From NCBI RefSeq assembly GCF_031450805.1, contig NZ_JARTVY010000005.1, positions 620,001-684,000 of the forward strand: a DNA stretch of 64,000 bases, in the 5' to 3' direction. The notes under the pieces are model-generated. The model had not been told where the DNA came from, did not search any database, and saw only the letters and a program-made list of their open reading frames with translations. The stretch is from Caballeronia sp031450805 (lineage in GTDB: Bacteria; Pseudomonadota; Gammaproteobacteria; Burkholderiales; Burkholderiaceae). Below are positions 25,670 through 34,520 of this stretch, piece after piece; the stretch's first letter is position 1; every line of letters starts with the position of its first letter. The position numbers were made by a program, and so were the translations under genes.

Positions 25670-26326
25670 TTGGGAATCGTCGTGTACGTCCTGGAGGATA
25701 CCGAGGGCGTGTCAAGTCACGAACGCGCGCTGTTCGATATCGACGCCGCCGGCTATCTCGTGGAGATGAGCGCGGTCTTCGTCGAGCAATGCAGTTGCGC
25801 CACGCCGATGGGTTCGCGCCCCGCGTTTCAACGTGCGTTGCGGCGGCTGCAAGCAGGCGATACCTTCATCACGACGAAACTCTGGGGACTGGGCAATACC
25901 ATCGGGGAAGTCATTTCCACGCTCGGCCACCTGGAGTCGCGGCAGGTTTCGGTGGTGTGTCTCGACTACGGCAACGAGGACATCGGCGCGGGCCACGGCG
26001 GCGCTTTCCTGCGAGCGTTGCAACTTGCGCAAGACCTGGAACGCTTCACGCGCCAGATTCGCGCGCGCGAAGCAGTGAGCGCCGCGCGGGAACGCGGCGT
26101 CGCTCAGGGACGGCCTAGCTCCTTGTCCAGGGCACAGCAGCTTGAAGCGCTGAAGGAGTTGAAGGCGGGCGCGTCGGTCGCGGAGGTTGCGCGGTCGCTC
26201 AATACGTCCCGGCAGACCATCATGCGTCTGCGCGACGCCCACCGCGATTCCACTCCCGACGACCTGTCCGCCGAACTCGACGAACTCGCCGTCGATTCGC
26301 CGCAGGGCATCACCAGCGAGCGTTGA
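25670..26326 (+). CDS. Serine-recombinase-like protein with degenerate active site
   Basis: 218 residues from a TTG at 25670 (AAGGAG 9-10 bp upstream). The fold follows the resolvase/invertase plan: an N-terminal strand (LGIVVYVLEDTEG), the segment SRPAFQRALRRLQAGDTFIT, the ESRQVSVVCLD region, a long helix and a C-terminal HTH (VAEVARSLNTSRQTIMRLRD). However, the nucleophilic Ser in the usual Y-x-R-V-S motif is absent (YVLEDT), and the DRLGRS-type arginines near residue 70 are replaced (LWGLGNT). It should not cut DNA; a DNA-binding regulator derived from a recombinase is the best guess. Convergent with otnC, overlapping it by 17 bp. Confidence 0.75.
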   Translation: MGIVVYVLEDTEGVSSHERALFDIDAAGYLVEMSAVFVEQCSCATPMGSRPAFQRALRRLQAGDTFITTKLWGLGNTIGEVISTLGHLESRQVSVVCLDYGNEDIGAGHGGAFLRALQLAQDLERFTRQIRAREAVSAARERGVAQGRPSSLSRAQQLEALKELKAGASVAEVARSLNTSRQTIMRLRDAHRDSTPDDLSAELDELAVDSPQGITSER

Positions 26327-26948
26327 AGCTCCGGCGCAGTTCGTCGATCGCGGCTTCGTCGAGCGGCGCGGGGCGCGGCGTCGTCATGAGCCAGAGGCGC
26401 GCCGTCTCCTCCAGTTCTTCGAGCGCATACGACGCGTGCGATACGCTGCGCTCCCACACCACCGGCCCGAGCCGCTCGAGCAGTACCGCGCGGACCTTCG
26501 CCGCAACTTGCGCGATTTCAGCGGCGACTTGAGGATCGCCCGGGCGGCGGTATCGCACGAGCGGAACATGGCCGACTTTCATTACGTAGTACGGCGTGAT
26601 GGGCGGCAGCACGTCGTCGTCGCGCCAGGCACCGGCGAGCGTCAGCGCGACGAGCGATGTCGAATGCGTATGCACCACACCGCGCGTTTCGGCGTTGGCG
26701 TCGTAGATCCGGCGATGCAGCTCCAGTGTCTTCGATGGCCGCCCGCCCGACAGATGCTGGCCGTGCGCGTCGACCTTCGCGATGTCGGCGGGATCGAGCC
26801 TGCCGAGGCACGCGTCCGTGGGCGTGATGAGCCAGCCGTCGTCGCATCGTGCGCTGATGTTGCCGGCCGTGCCGACCGTATAGCCGCGCGCATAAAGGCT
26901 TGCGCCGACCGTGCAGATTTCCTCGCGGAGTCTGGCGTCGCTATTCAT
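26310..26948 (-). CDS. otnC: 3-oxo-tetronate 4-phosphate decarboxylase (class II aldolase/adducin family)
   Basis: 212 residues from the ATG at 26948, whose first base is shared with the stop of otnK (TGATG); a GTG one codon earlier is also possible. Family features are GYTVGTAGNISARCDDGWLI with the substrate-binding Gly-Asn, the metal-binding VVHTHSTS histidines and a third His in VGHVPLVRY. Members decarboxylate 3-oxo-tetronate 4-phosphate to dihydroxyacetone phosphate. The overlap with the kinase gene, the previous step of the pathway, makes this assignment better than a generic fuculose-phosphate aldolase. Product feeds into the same C3 pool as glpD and the dihydroxyacetone kinase. Confidence 0.87.
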   Translation of the reverse strand: MNSDARLREEICTVGASLYARGYTVGTAGNISARCDDGWLITPTDACLGRLDPADIAKVDAHGQHLSGGRPSKTLELHRRIYDANAETRGVVHTHSTSLVALTLAGAWRDDDVLPPITPYYVMKVGHVPLVRYRRPGDPQVAAEIAQVAAKVRAVLLERLGPVVWERSVSHASYALEELEETARLWLMTTPRPAPLDEAAIDELRRSFNARW

Positions 26949-28249
26949 CACGCGCGCTCCCCGACGGTGAAGCGCAGCGCCTTCGCGAAGAAATCCTGCG
27001 CGCCGAAATTGCCCGACTTGAGCGCCAGCGCAAGCGGCGTATCGCCGACCGTCACGGTGACGGGTACGCCCGGATCGATCGGCGGCCCGATGTGCAGCAT
27101 GTCGACGCCGAGCGCCTGCACCACCGCGCCCGATGTCTCGCCGCCCGCCACCACGAAGCGCCGCACGCCGCGCGCCTTCGCCTCGCGCGCGATGGCCGCG
27201 AGCGCGTCTTCGACCAGCTTGCCCGCCGCCGCGACGCCTATCTCCTGTTGCACCGCCTTCACTTCGTCAGGCGTGGCCGTCGCATAGACCAGCACCGGTT
27301 CAGGCGCGTTTTCGTCGATGAAGGCGAGCGCCGCATCGACGACGTTTTCGCCGCGCGACAGCGAACGCGGATCGACGCGAAAGGCGGGCCGCGACGCGAC
27401 CCATTCGGCCACTTGCGCGTTCGTCGCTTTGGACGCGCTGCCCGCCAGCACGAGCGCGGCGCCGTCGACCAGCGGCAGATCGGCGGCTGTCTCGTTGGAC
27501 TCGATGAGCCCCGCGCGCCGGAAGTTCTCCGGCAAGCCGATGGCAACGCCCGAGCCGCCCGTGACGAGCGGCAGGTCCGCGCATGCCGCGCCGAGGATGC
27601 GCAAATCGGCGTCGGTGAGCGCGTCGGCGATGGCGAGGCGCACGCCGTCCGCACGCAGCCGCGCGAGCGCATCGCGCACGGCGGCCTCGCCCGCGGCGAC
27701 GGTTTCGCTCCCGATCAGCCCGACCTTCGACTTCGACTGCCGCTGCAGCACGCGCACGAGGTTGGGATCGCGCATCGGCGTCAGCGGATGATTCTCCATG
27801 CCCGATTCGCTCAGCAGCGCGTCGCCCACGAACAGATGCCCGCGATACACCGTGCGCTTGTTCTCCGGAAAAGCGGGGCAGGCGATGGCGAAATCGTCGC
27901 GATCGTTCCCGGCGAGCGCATCGAGCAGCGCTTCCGCGACCGGGCCGATGTTGCCCGCATCGGTGGAATCGAAGGTCGAGCAGTACTTGAAGAAGAACTG
28001 GCGGCAACCCTGCTCCCGCAACCACTCGAGCGCGGCCAGGGATTGCGCGACGGCGTCGGCCGGGTCGATGGTGCGCGACTTCAGCGCGACGACGAGCGCG
28101 TCTGCGTCGATCGGCTGCGTGGACGCCGGCACGCCGATGGTCTGGATGGTACGCATGCCGCCGCGCACGAGCATGCTCGCGAGGTCGGTGGCGCCGGTGA
28201 AGTCGTCGGCGATGCATCCCAGGACGGGACGCCGGGTAGATGTCTGCAT
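26948..28249 (-). CDS. otnK: 3-oxo-tetronate kinase (four-carbon acid sugar kinase, DUF1537)
   Basis: 433 residues from the ATG at 28249 with GGAGG 6 bp upstream. The N-terminal domain begins LGCIADDFTGATDLASML, whose Asp-Asp pair is a family signature, with KYCSTFDSTDAGNIGP further on; the C-terminal nucleotide domain has VVAGGETSGAVVQALGV. OtnK phosphorylates 3-oxo-tetronates made from L-threonate or D-erythronate. Its partner otnC follows immediately. The 2-hydroxy acid dehydrogenase (ltnD) and isomerase (otnI) of the full pathway are not in the window, and the adjacent permease is broken, so the pathway may be incomplete here or finished by genes elsewhere. Confidence 0.92.
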   Translation of the reverse strand: MQTSTRRPVLGCIADDFTGATDLASMLVRGGMRTIQTIGVPASTQPIDADALVVALKSRTIDPADAVAQSLAALEWLREQGCRQFFFKYCSTFDSTDAGNIGPVAEALLDALAGNDRDDFAIACPAFPENKRTVYRGHLFVGDALLSESGMENHPLTPMRDPNLVRVLQRQSKSKVGLIGSETVAAGEAAVRDALARLRADGVRLAIADALTDADLRILGAACADLPLVTGGSGVAIGLPENFRRAGLIESNETAADLPLVDGAALVLAGSASKATNAQVAEWVASRPAFRVDPRSLSRGENVVDAALAFIDENAPEPVLVYATATPDEVKAVQQEIGVAAAGKLVEDALAAIAREAKARGVRRFVVAGGETSGAVVQALGVDMLHIGPPIDPGVPVTVTVGDTPLALALKSGNFGAQDFFAKALRFTVGERA

Positions 28250-28259
28250 GTGGGCCTCC

Positions 28260-28956
28260 ATGAGTCGATTGTACGGGCGTTTGCCGGGGCTGTATGTCTC
28301 GCACGGCCTGTTGCCGCCGCATCCGGCGCCGACGCTCGCCGTCACCGCGTATCACGCGAACACCGGCCTGACGCTGCTCTACGGCCTATTGATCGCGATT
28401 CCGAGCGCCGTGATCCGCGGCCCGCTCTTCACGGCGTTCGCTCGACGCAGCTTCGGTCCCGCGCCCGATCTCGCGGCCGGTCCGGGCGGCACGCGCAGCG
28501 ATGCGGCGAGCAAGGCGAACGTTTCGCTCGCGCTGTCGGTGCTGTGCCTGCTGATTCCGCCGGGGCTGATGCTCGCGGGGACCATCGGCATGGATCACAG
28601 CGTGAAGGGCCCGGCGTCCTATGTGTTCTTTCAGTCGCTCAACGCTCGGCACGAAGGGTGGCTTCACGCTCGCGGACATGCAGAAGATGATCGGCCGGGG
28701 CATCGCGCCGCTTTCCGCCATCCTGCTGATTCTCGGCGCGGGCGGCGGCTTCAAGGAGATGCTGACATCGATTCATCCCGGCACGATCATCGTCGCGCAT
28801 ACGTCGCACTGGTCGGTGAGCCCGCTCGTGCTGGCCTGGGTGATCGCGGCGCTGCTGCGCGTCAGCGTCGGATCGGCGACGGTGGCGACGGTGGCCGCGA
28901 GCGGGATCGTCGCGCCGCTGCTGCTGTCGCATCCGGAAGTGCCGGTGATGACCTGA
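28260..28956 (+). pseudogene. GntP-family gluconate/acid permease remnant
   Basis: Two pieces of a GntP permease (normal length about 440-450) lie in different frames. Piece one, about 28290-28650, has SHGLLPPHPAPTLAV and LLYGLLIAIPSAVIRGPLF, a mid-protein region. Piece two, about 28650-28956, has GRGIAPLSAILLILGAGGGF and PLVLAWVIAALLRVSVGSAT, near the C-terminal third. The N-terminus is absent, there is a frame change plus deletion near 28645, and the C-terminus stops early. Such permeases usually serve otn-type operons, so this was probably the transporter for the divergent otnK-otnC pair. Confidence 0.8.
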
Positions 28957-28969
28957 TCGAATCGCTCGA

Positions 28970-29061
28970 GACTCGCGACCTTCCATGATGCGCTCGCGCC
29001 CGCCGCCGCCACAGGCATCCGGCAATCGGGCATCGATCTGGTGCTGGCCGAAGTCCGCTAG
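28970..29061 (+). pseudogene. Unassigned 3' gene fragment
   Basis: A short open stretch reading SRLATFHDALAPAAATGIRQ and ending SGIDLVLAEVR before a TAG has protein-like character but no start codon or recognised family. It follows the broken permease and may be the tail of another lost gene of the same operon. Weak support. Confidence 0.3.
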
Positions 29062-29085
29062 GCTTCGGCCATACCGGCGACGCGC

Positions 29086-30666
29086 CTACTTCATCGCAGG
29101 CGTCGCTTCTTCCGGCTCGTTGCTCGTATAGACCTGCGCATCGCGGCGCTCGCCCGGCGCGGGCTTTCCTTCGAGCGGCGGCAGCTTCTTCGCCTCTTCC
29201 AGATCGATGCCCGCGCCTTGCGCGACGCGCGTGCCGTAGTCGGGATCGCAATGCCAGAAATGCCACACCATGCGCAGCGCAATGGGCTTCGGGCACGCCT
29301 TCATGTCGGCGACGAGATTGGCGATCAGATCGTCGCGCTCCCAGTCCTCGAACGTGCGATAGCGCTCGCCGGCCTGCTTGTAGTCGTCCTGCGTGCGCGT
29401 GGCCTGATAGCGCCCGAGATGCCCTTCGACCCATTGGTGATAGTCGTGCTGCTTCTTCGGCGCTTCCTTCAGGCCGCCCATCATGCTCGGCTCGTAGTTC
29501 ACGTGCGGATTCTCTCCGGCGTTATCGACGTAATAGGCCATCTGCCCGTCGCGCTGATTGGTTTGCGCGCCGTTCTTCGGCGCGTTGACCGGCAATTGCA
29601 GATAGTTCGGCCCCACGCGATACCGCTGCGTATCGGAGTACGAGAGCGTGCGGCCCTGCAGCATCTTGTCGTCCGAGAAGTCGATGCCGTCCACCAGCAC
29701 GCCCGTGCCGAACGCCGACTGCTCGGTCTCGGCGAACACGTTCTTCGGATTTTGATCCAGCACGAGCCGGCCGACCGGCAGCAGCGGGAACTTGTCTTCC
29801 GGCCAGCGCTTCGTATCGTCGAGCGGATCGAAGTCCAGTTCCGGGTGATCGTCGTCGGACATGATCTGCACGCACATTTCCCATTCGGGATGATCGCCGC
29901 GTTCGATGGCATCGTAGAGATCGCGGGTTGCGTGTCCGACATCGCGCCCCTGAATCTCCGCAGCCTGCTCTGAGGTCAGATTCTTCACGCCCTGCTTCGG
30001 CTCGAACGAGAACTTGACGAGCACCGCTTCGCCCTCATCGTTGACGAGCTTGTACGTGTTGACGCTCGACCCTTGCATGTGACGATAATCCGCCGGAATG
30101 CCCCACGGACTCTTCACCCATGTGACCATGTGCAGCGACTCGGGATGATGCGCGATGAAGTCATAGAAGCGCCACGGCTCCTGCCGGTTGGATAGCGGAT
30201 CGGGCTTGAACGCGTGGATCATGTCGGGGAACTTGATCGCATCGCGGATGAAGAAGATCTTCAGGTTGTTGCCGACGAGATCCCAGTTGCCATCTTCCGT
30301 ATAGAACTTGATGGCGAAGCCGCGCGGATCGCGCGCCGTCTCGGGAGACTCCTTCGCGCCGATCACGGTGGAAAAGCGCAGGAATACGGGTGTTCTCACG
30401 CCGGCTTTCGTCAGCACCTTGGCGCGCGTGTACTTTTCGGCCGGTTCGTCGCCGATTTTGCCGTAGGGCTCGAAGTATCCGTGCGCCGCCGTGCCGCGCG
30501 CGTGCACCACGCGCTCCGGAATGCGCTCACGATCGAAGTGCGTGATCTTTTCGATGAACGGATAGTTCTCCAGCGTCGCCGGACCACGTTCGCCGACGGT
30601 TCGCATGCTCTGATTGTCCTGAACAGGATGTCCCTGCCGCGTGGTCAGGACTTTCTCGTCGCTCAT
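29086..30666 (-). CDS. Monofunctional haem catalase (small-subunit type)
   Basis: 526 residues from the ATG at 30666 with AAGGAG upstream. Catalytic His55 lies in ERVVHARGTAAHGYFE; the distal Asn is in DLVGNNLKIFF, and the haem-ligand Tyr in RTLSYSDTQRYRVG. The KDPRGFA-type segment appears as RDPRGFAIKFYTEDG. Length and sequence fit small-subunit (clade 3-like) catalases that dismute H2O2 in the cytoplasm or periplasm; no signal peptide is visible. A 180-bp gap separates it from the glutathione-transferase gene on the same strand. No OxyR site was identified. Confidence 0.94.
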   Translation of the reverse strand: MSDEKVLTTRQGHPVQDNQSMRTVGERGPATLENYPFIEKITHFDRERIPERVVHARGTAAHGYFEPYGKIGDEPAEKYTRAKVLTKAGVRTPVFLRFSTVIGAKESPETARDPRGFAIKFYTEDGNWDLVGNNLKIFFIRDAIKFPDMIHAFKPDPLSNRQEPWRFYDFIAHHPESLHMVTWVKSPWGIPADYRHMQGSSVNTYKLVNDEGEAVLVKFSFEPKQGVKNLTSEQAAEIQGRDVGHATRDLYDAIERGDHPEWEMCVQIMSDDDHPELDFDPLDDTKRWPEDKFPLLPVGRLVLDQNPKNVFAETEQSAFGTGVLVDGIDFSDDKMLQGRTLSYSDTQRYRVGPNYLQLPVNAPKNGAQTNQRDGQMAYYVDNAGENPHVNYEPSMMGGLKEAPKKQHDYHQWVEGHLGRYQATRTQDDYKQAGERYRTFEDWERDDLIANLVADMKACPKPIALRMVWHFWHCDPDYGTRVAQGAGIDLEEAKKLPPLEGKPAPGERRDAQVYTSNEPEEATPAMK

Positions 30667-30846
30667 ATCTCGCTCCTTGCTCCTGGCTGGACTAGCAGCC
30701 TCACAGTTGACCGTTTGCTCCGGCGCGCTGTGCGCGTGCCGGCCCGTTGCCGGGGGAAGCAAACACCATACCGATGCACGTGATGTCGTGGACGCGGTCA
30801 GGCACGATAAGGCGTCCGCGTTTCATCCACGTGTCTCCTGCGCGCA

Positions 30847-31716
30847 TTACTCCGCGAGCTTGTCCTGCGTGCGCGTCTCGAAGTCCGATGCATCGTGACG
30901 CTCGTGCAGCTGGGTCGACGGCTCGCCGAAGGTGCGGTTCACCATGCGGCCGCGCTGCACGGCGGCGCGTGCGCCGATGGTGTCCGCCCAGCGGCGCACA
31001 TGCGTGTATTCGTGTACGGACAGGAACTCCGCTGCATCGTAGAGCCAGCCGCTGACGAGGCCGCCGTACCACGGCCAGATGGCGATATCGGCGATGGTGT
31101 ACGCATTGCCTGCGACATACGCGCTGTCTGCGAGACGCTTGTCGAGCACGTCGAGCTGGCGTTTCACTTCCATGGCGAAGCGGTCGATCGGGTACTCCAT
31201 CCTGGTCGGCGCGTAGGCGTAGAAATGGCCGAAGCCGCCGCCGAGATACGGCGCGCTGCCCATCTGCCAGAAAAGCCAGGAGAGGCATTCGGCGCGCTGG
31301 GCCGGATCTGTCGGCAGAAACGCGCCGAACTTCTCCGCGAGGTAAAGCAGGATGGCGCCCGATTCGAACACGCGCACGGGAGCCGCGCCGCTGCGATCGA
31401 GCAATGCGGGAATCTTCGAATTGGGGTTCACGTCCACGAAGCCGCTGCCGAACTGGTCACCTTCACCGATGCGGATGAGCCATGCATCGTATTCGGCCCC
31501 TTCGTGGCCGAGTGCGAGCAGTTCTTCGAGCATCACCGTGACTTTCACGCCGTTGGGCGTCGCGAGCGAATAAAGCTGCAACGGATGCCGTCCGACCGGC
31601 AGGGGCTTGTCGTGCGTGGGACCGGAGATCGGGCGATTGATATTGGCGAAACGCCCGCCGCTTTCCTTGTTCCAGGTCCAGACGGCCGGTGGGGTGTAGT
31701 CGGACGGCTCGCTCAT
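30847..31716 (-). CDS. Glutathione S-transferase, YghU/nu class (disulfide-bond oxidoreductase)
   Basis: 289 residues. The longer N-terminus (SDYTPPAVWTWNKESGGRFA, then NINRPISGPTHDKPLPVG) is typical of YghU-like nu-class enzymes, ahead of the thioredoxin-like domain HPLQLYSLATPNGVKVTVML with the conserved T-x-N-G motif that holds glutathione. Helical C-terminal domain includes SWLFWQMGSAPYLGGGFGHF and AGNAYTIADIAIWPW. Such enzymes bind two glutathione molecules and reduce disulfides or organic peroxides. Standing beside catalase, it may share an oxidative-stress role, though separate promoters are likely. Confidence 0.9.
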   Translation of the reverse strand: MSEPSDYTPPAVWTWNKESGGRFANINRPISGPTHDKPLPVGRHPLQLYSLATPNGVKVTVMLEELLALGHEGAEYDAWLIRIGEGDQFGSGFVDVNPNSKIPALLDRSGAAPVRVFESGAILLYLAEKFGAFLPTDPAQRAECLSWLFWQMGSAPYLGGGFGHFYAYAPTRMEYPIDRFAMEVKRQLDVLDKRLADSAYVAGNAYTIADIAIWPWYGGLVSGWLYDAAEFLSVHEYTHVRRWADTIGARAAVQRGRMVNRTFGEPSTQLHERHDASDFETRTQDKLAE

Positions 31717-31934
31717 GCTTCAGGCTCCTTCGCGGGGGATGGGTTCCGCTGAGGTTAGCAGGTCCGTGCGGATCGTGCTTTTTTGTCGCCGGCGTGGCGA
31801 GGCTCGTTCGCCGGTGCGTCCGTCGGGGTGCGAAGGGCGGTGGCGGTGAGTTCCCACGGGCTCGAGAGAAGATTGCTTGTGATCAAGAAAATTAGGAACT
31901 GTCTGGCTGTGGCAGCAAATTAGGATACCGATAA

Positions 31935-31960
31935 TTTCGGGCTCGCTGGAACGCCCGAAA
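31935..31960 (+). promoter_or_regulatory. Leader hairpin just upstream of the bcpA start
   Basis: An 8-bp perfect stem (TTTCGGGC/GCCCGAAA) with a 10-nt loop ends 10 bp before the ATG, so it overlaps the ribosome-binding region and may limit translation. Confidence 0.4.
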
Positions 31961-31970
31961 GATTCGAAGA

Positions 31971-34520
31971 ATGAACAAAGGTTTGCACAAGGTTGTTTTC
32001 TGTCGCATGCGCCGCATGCTGGGTGCCGTCGCCGACTTCGCCACCTCGCATACGAGCGAGCCGGTCAGCGGCGGGAGCACGGGTCGCGCGATGCGCGGTC
32101 TTTTGAGCGCTGTGCCTGACTTGCGCGCCACCGCATTCGCCGCGATGCTGCTGCTCGGCACGGTCTCGACGATCGCCGATGCGCAGATCGTCGCTGCGCC
32201 GGGGTCGGGTGCGCAGGTCATTCAGACACAGAATGGGCTGGATCAGGTGAATATCGCGCGTCCGTCCGGGGCTGGCGTTTCACTCAACAATTTTTCGCAG
32301 TTCGACGTGCCGGGCAAGGGCGCGATTCTGAACAACTCGCCGACCATCGTTCAGACCCAGCAAGCGGGTTACATCAACGGCAACCCGAATCTTTCGCCGG
32401 GGCAGTCCGCTGGCATCATCGTCAATCAGGTGATGAGCAACTCGCCGTCGCAATTGCGCGGCTATCTTGAGGTCGCTGGATCGCGAGCCGAAGTGGTCAT
32501 CGCGAATCCGAACGGGATCGTGGTCGATGGCGGCGGCTTCATCAATACGTCGCGCGCCATCTTGACGACCGGCACGCCGAACTTTGGCGCGACCGGAAAT
32601 CTCGCGGGCTTCAGCGTATCAGGCGGCAATATCACCGTGCAAGGCGCGGGACTGAATGCGACGAATGTCGACCAGGTCGATCTGCTGGCCCGCGCGATTC
32701 AGGTCAACGCCGCCATCTATGCGAATAGCCTGAACGTCATCGCAGGCGCGAATCAGATCGATCACAACACGCTGTCGGCGACGGCGATCGCCGGCAATGG
32801 CGCCGCGCCAGCGATGGCGATCGATGTGAGCGCGCTGGGCGGGATGTACGCGAATCGGATTTTTCTGACGTCCAACGAGTATGGCGTCGGGGTGTCCAAT
32901 AAGGGCGTGCTCGCGGCGCAGGCCGGCGACCTGACGCTCAAGTCGAACGGGCAACTGGTGCTGGCCGGACAGACGAACGCGAGCGGCAGCATCAGCGCGA
33001 CGGCACGCGATGGCATCGACAACAGCGGCATGACCTATGCCCGGCGCGATGTGATCGCATCGACGTCGGGGACGCTGACGAATACGGGCGTGCTGGCGGC
33101 GCAACAGAACACGACGCTGAACGCGGGCGCGATCGCCTCGACGGGCACGCTCGGCGCGGGCGTGAACGCCGATGGCACCATCGCCAATTCGGGCGATCTG
33201 ACGGTGCTCGCGAGCGGCGCAGTAACCGCGACGGGACGCAACGAAGGCGGCGGCAATACCGTCATCCAGGGCACGGCGGTCAATCTCGCAGGCAGCAACA
33301 CCTCGGCCAATGGCGCGCTCACGCTCGCGGCCAACAACGGGGATCTGAACCTCGCGGGCGCGGCGACGACCGCTGGCGGCGCGCTCAACGCGAGCGCCAC
33401 CGGTAAGCTCGTCAACGAAGGCGGCAAGCTGTCGAGCGGCGACGCCATGCAACTGGCTGCGGGCAGCATCAGTAACGCAGGCGGTCAGGTCGTCACGCAA
33501 TCGACGCTCGACGTCAATTCGACGGCTGCGCTCGACAATCGCCAGGGCGTGATGCAGGCAGCAGGCCGCGAGACGATCCGCGCGGGTTCCGTCGATAACA
33601 CGGCAGGTCGCATCACTTCGCTGAACGCAGAGGGCTTGAGCATCACCGCGAATGGCGCACTCGTGAACGGCGCGGGCGGCAGCATCGGCACCAATGGGGC
33701 GCTCGGCGTAGCGGCGGGCACGCTGTCGAATCAAGGACAGATGAACGCGGCGGGCAACGCCACGCTCAACGCACAAAGCATCGACAATCACGCGGGCAGC
33801 GTTGTCGCCGGTGGCGCACTGAGCGCGACCACACCGGGCGCGCTCAATAACGCAGGCGGCACGCTGTCGGGCTCGGCGACGACCGTTTCCGCTGCATCGA
33901 TCGACAACACCAGCGGCGACATCAACGGCGATGCGCTCGCCGTGTCCACGCCCGGCGCGCTCGTGAACCGCGGCGGCAAGCTCACGCAGTACGGCGCGAG
34001 CGATCAAACCATCAGCGCAGGCGGCGCGCTGGACAACACCGGCGGCACGATCGCATCGAATGCGAACAATCTGAGCGTCAGGGCGCCAGGCATCGCCAAT
34101 GACAACGGCACGATTCAGCACGCTGGCGCAGGTGCGCTGACGGTGAAACCGAACGGTACGCTGTCGAACGCATCGGGCAGCATCGTGAGCAACGGCGCGC
34201 TCGCGCTTCAGGCCGCGCTTGCGCTGAACAACACGCAAGGCGCGATTCAGGCGGCCCGCCGCGTGGATATCAATGCTGCATTGCTCGACAACACGGCGGG
34301 ACGCATCGTCTCGCTCAACAGCGATGGGTTGAAGGTCACAACCACCGGCGCACTCGTGAACGGCACGGGCGGTGTGATCGGCACGAACGGCGCGCTGGAT
34401 GTCCGCGCCGCGTCGCTCTCGAATCAGGGGCAGCTCAATGCGGCGACCGATGCCACGCTCAACGCGCAGAGCATCGACAACCACGCGGGCAGGGGCAGAC
34501 TGTCATCGGCTCGGGCGTGA
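31971..34520 (+). pseudogene. bcpA/cdiA-type exoprotein, 5' fragment (signal, TPS domain, haemagglutinin repeats)
   Basis: 849 codons in the first frame of a broken giant adhesin. It opens with an extended signal peptide region (MNKGLHKVVFCRMRRMLG) followed by a hydrophobic core ending near IADAQI. The two-partner-secretion domain, residues about 70-320, includes NPNGIVVDGGGFINTSRA, the NPNGI motif recognised by the outer-membrane partner. Beta-helix haemagglutinin repeats follow, for example DNTAGRI and LVNGAGGSIGTNGALGV, repeated closely near residue 540 and again near 780. The frame leaves the homologous reading at about 34495 inside a repeat (LNAQSIDNHAG) and stops at 34520. A whole BcpA/CdiA is usually around 3,000 residues, so a large central part is missing. 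Confidence 0.88.

Noticed and set aside
26900..28690. Long plus-strand frame opposite otnC and otnK
   Set aside because: Composition is that of an antisense frame; the minus strand has recognised domains and coupled starts.
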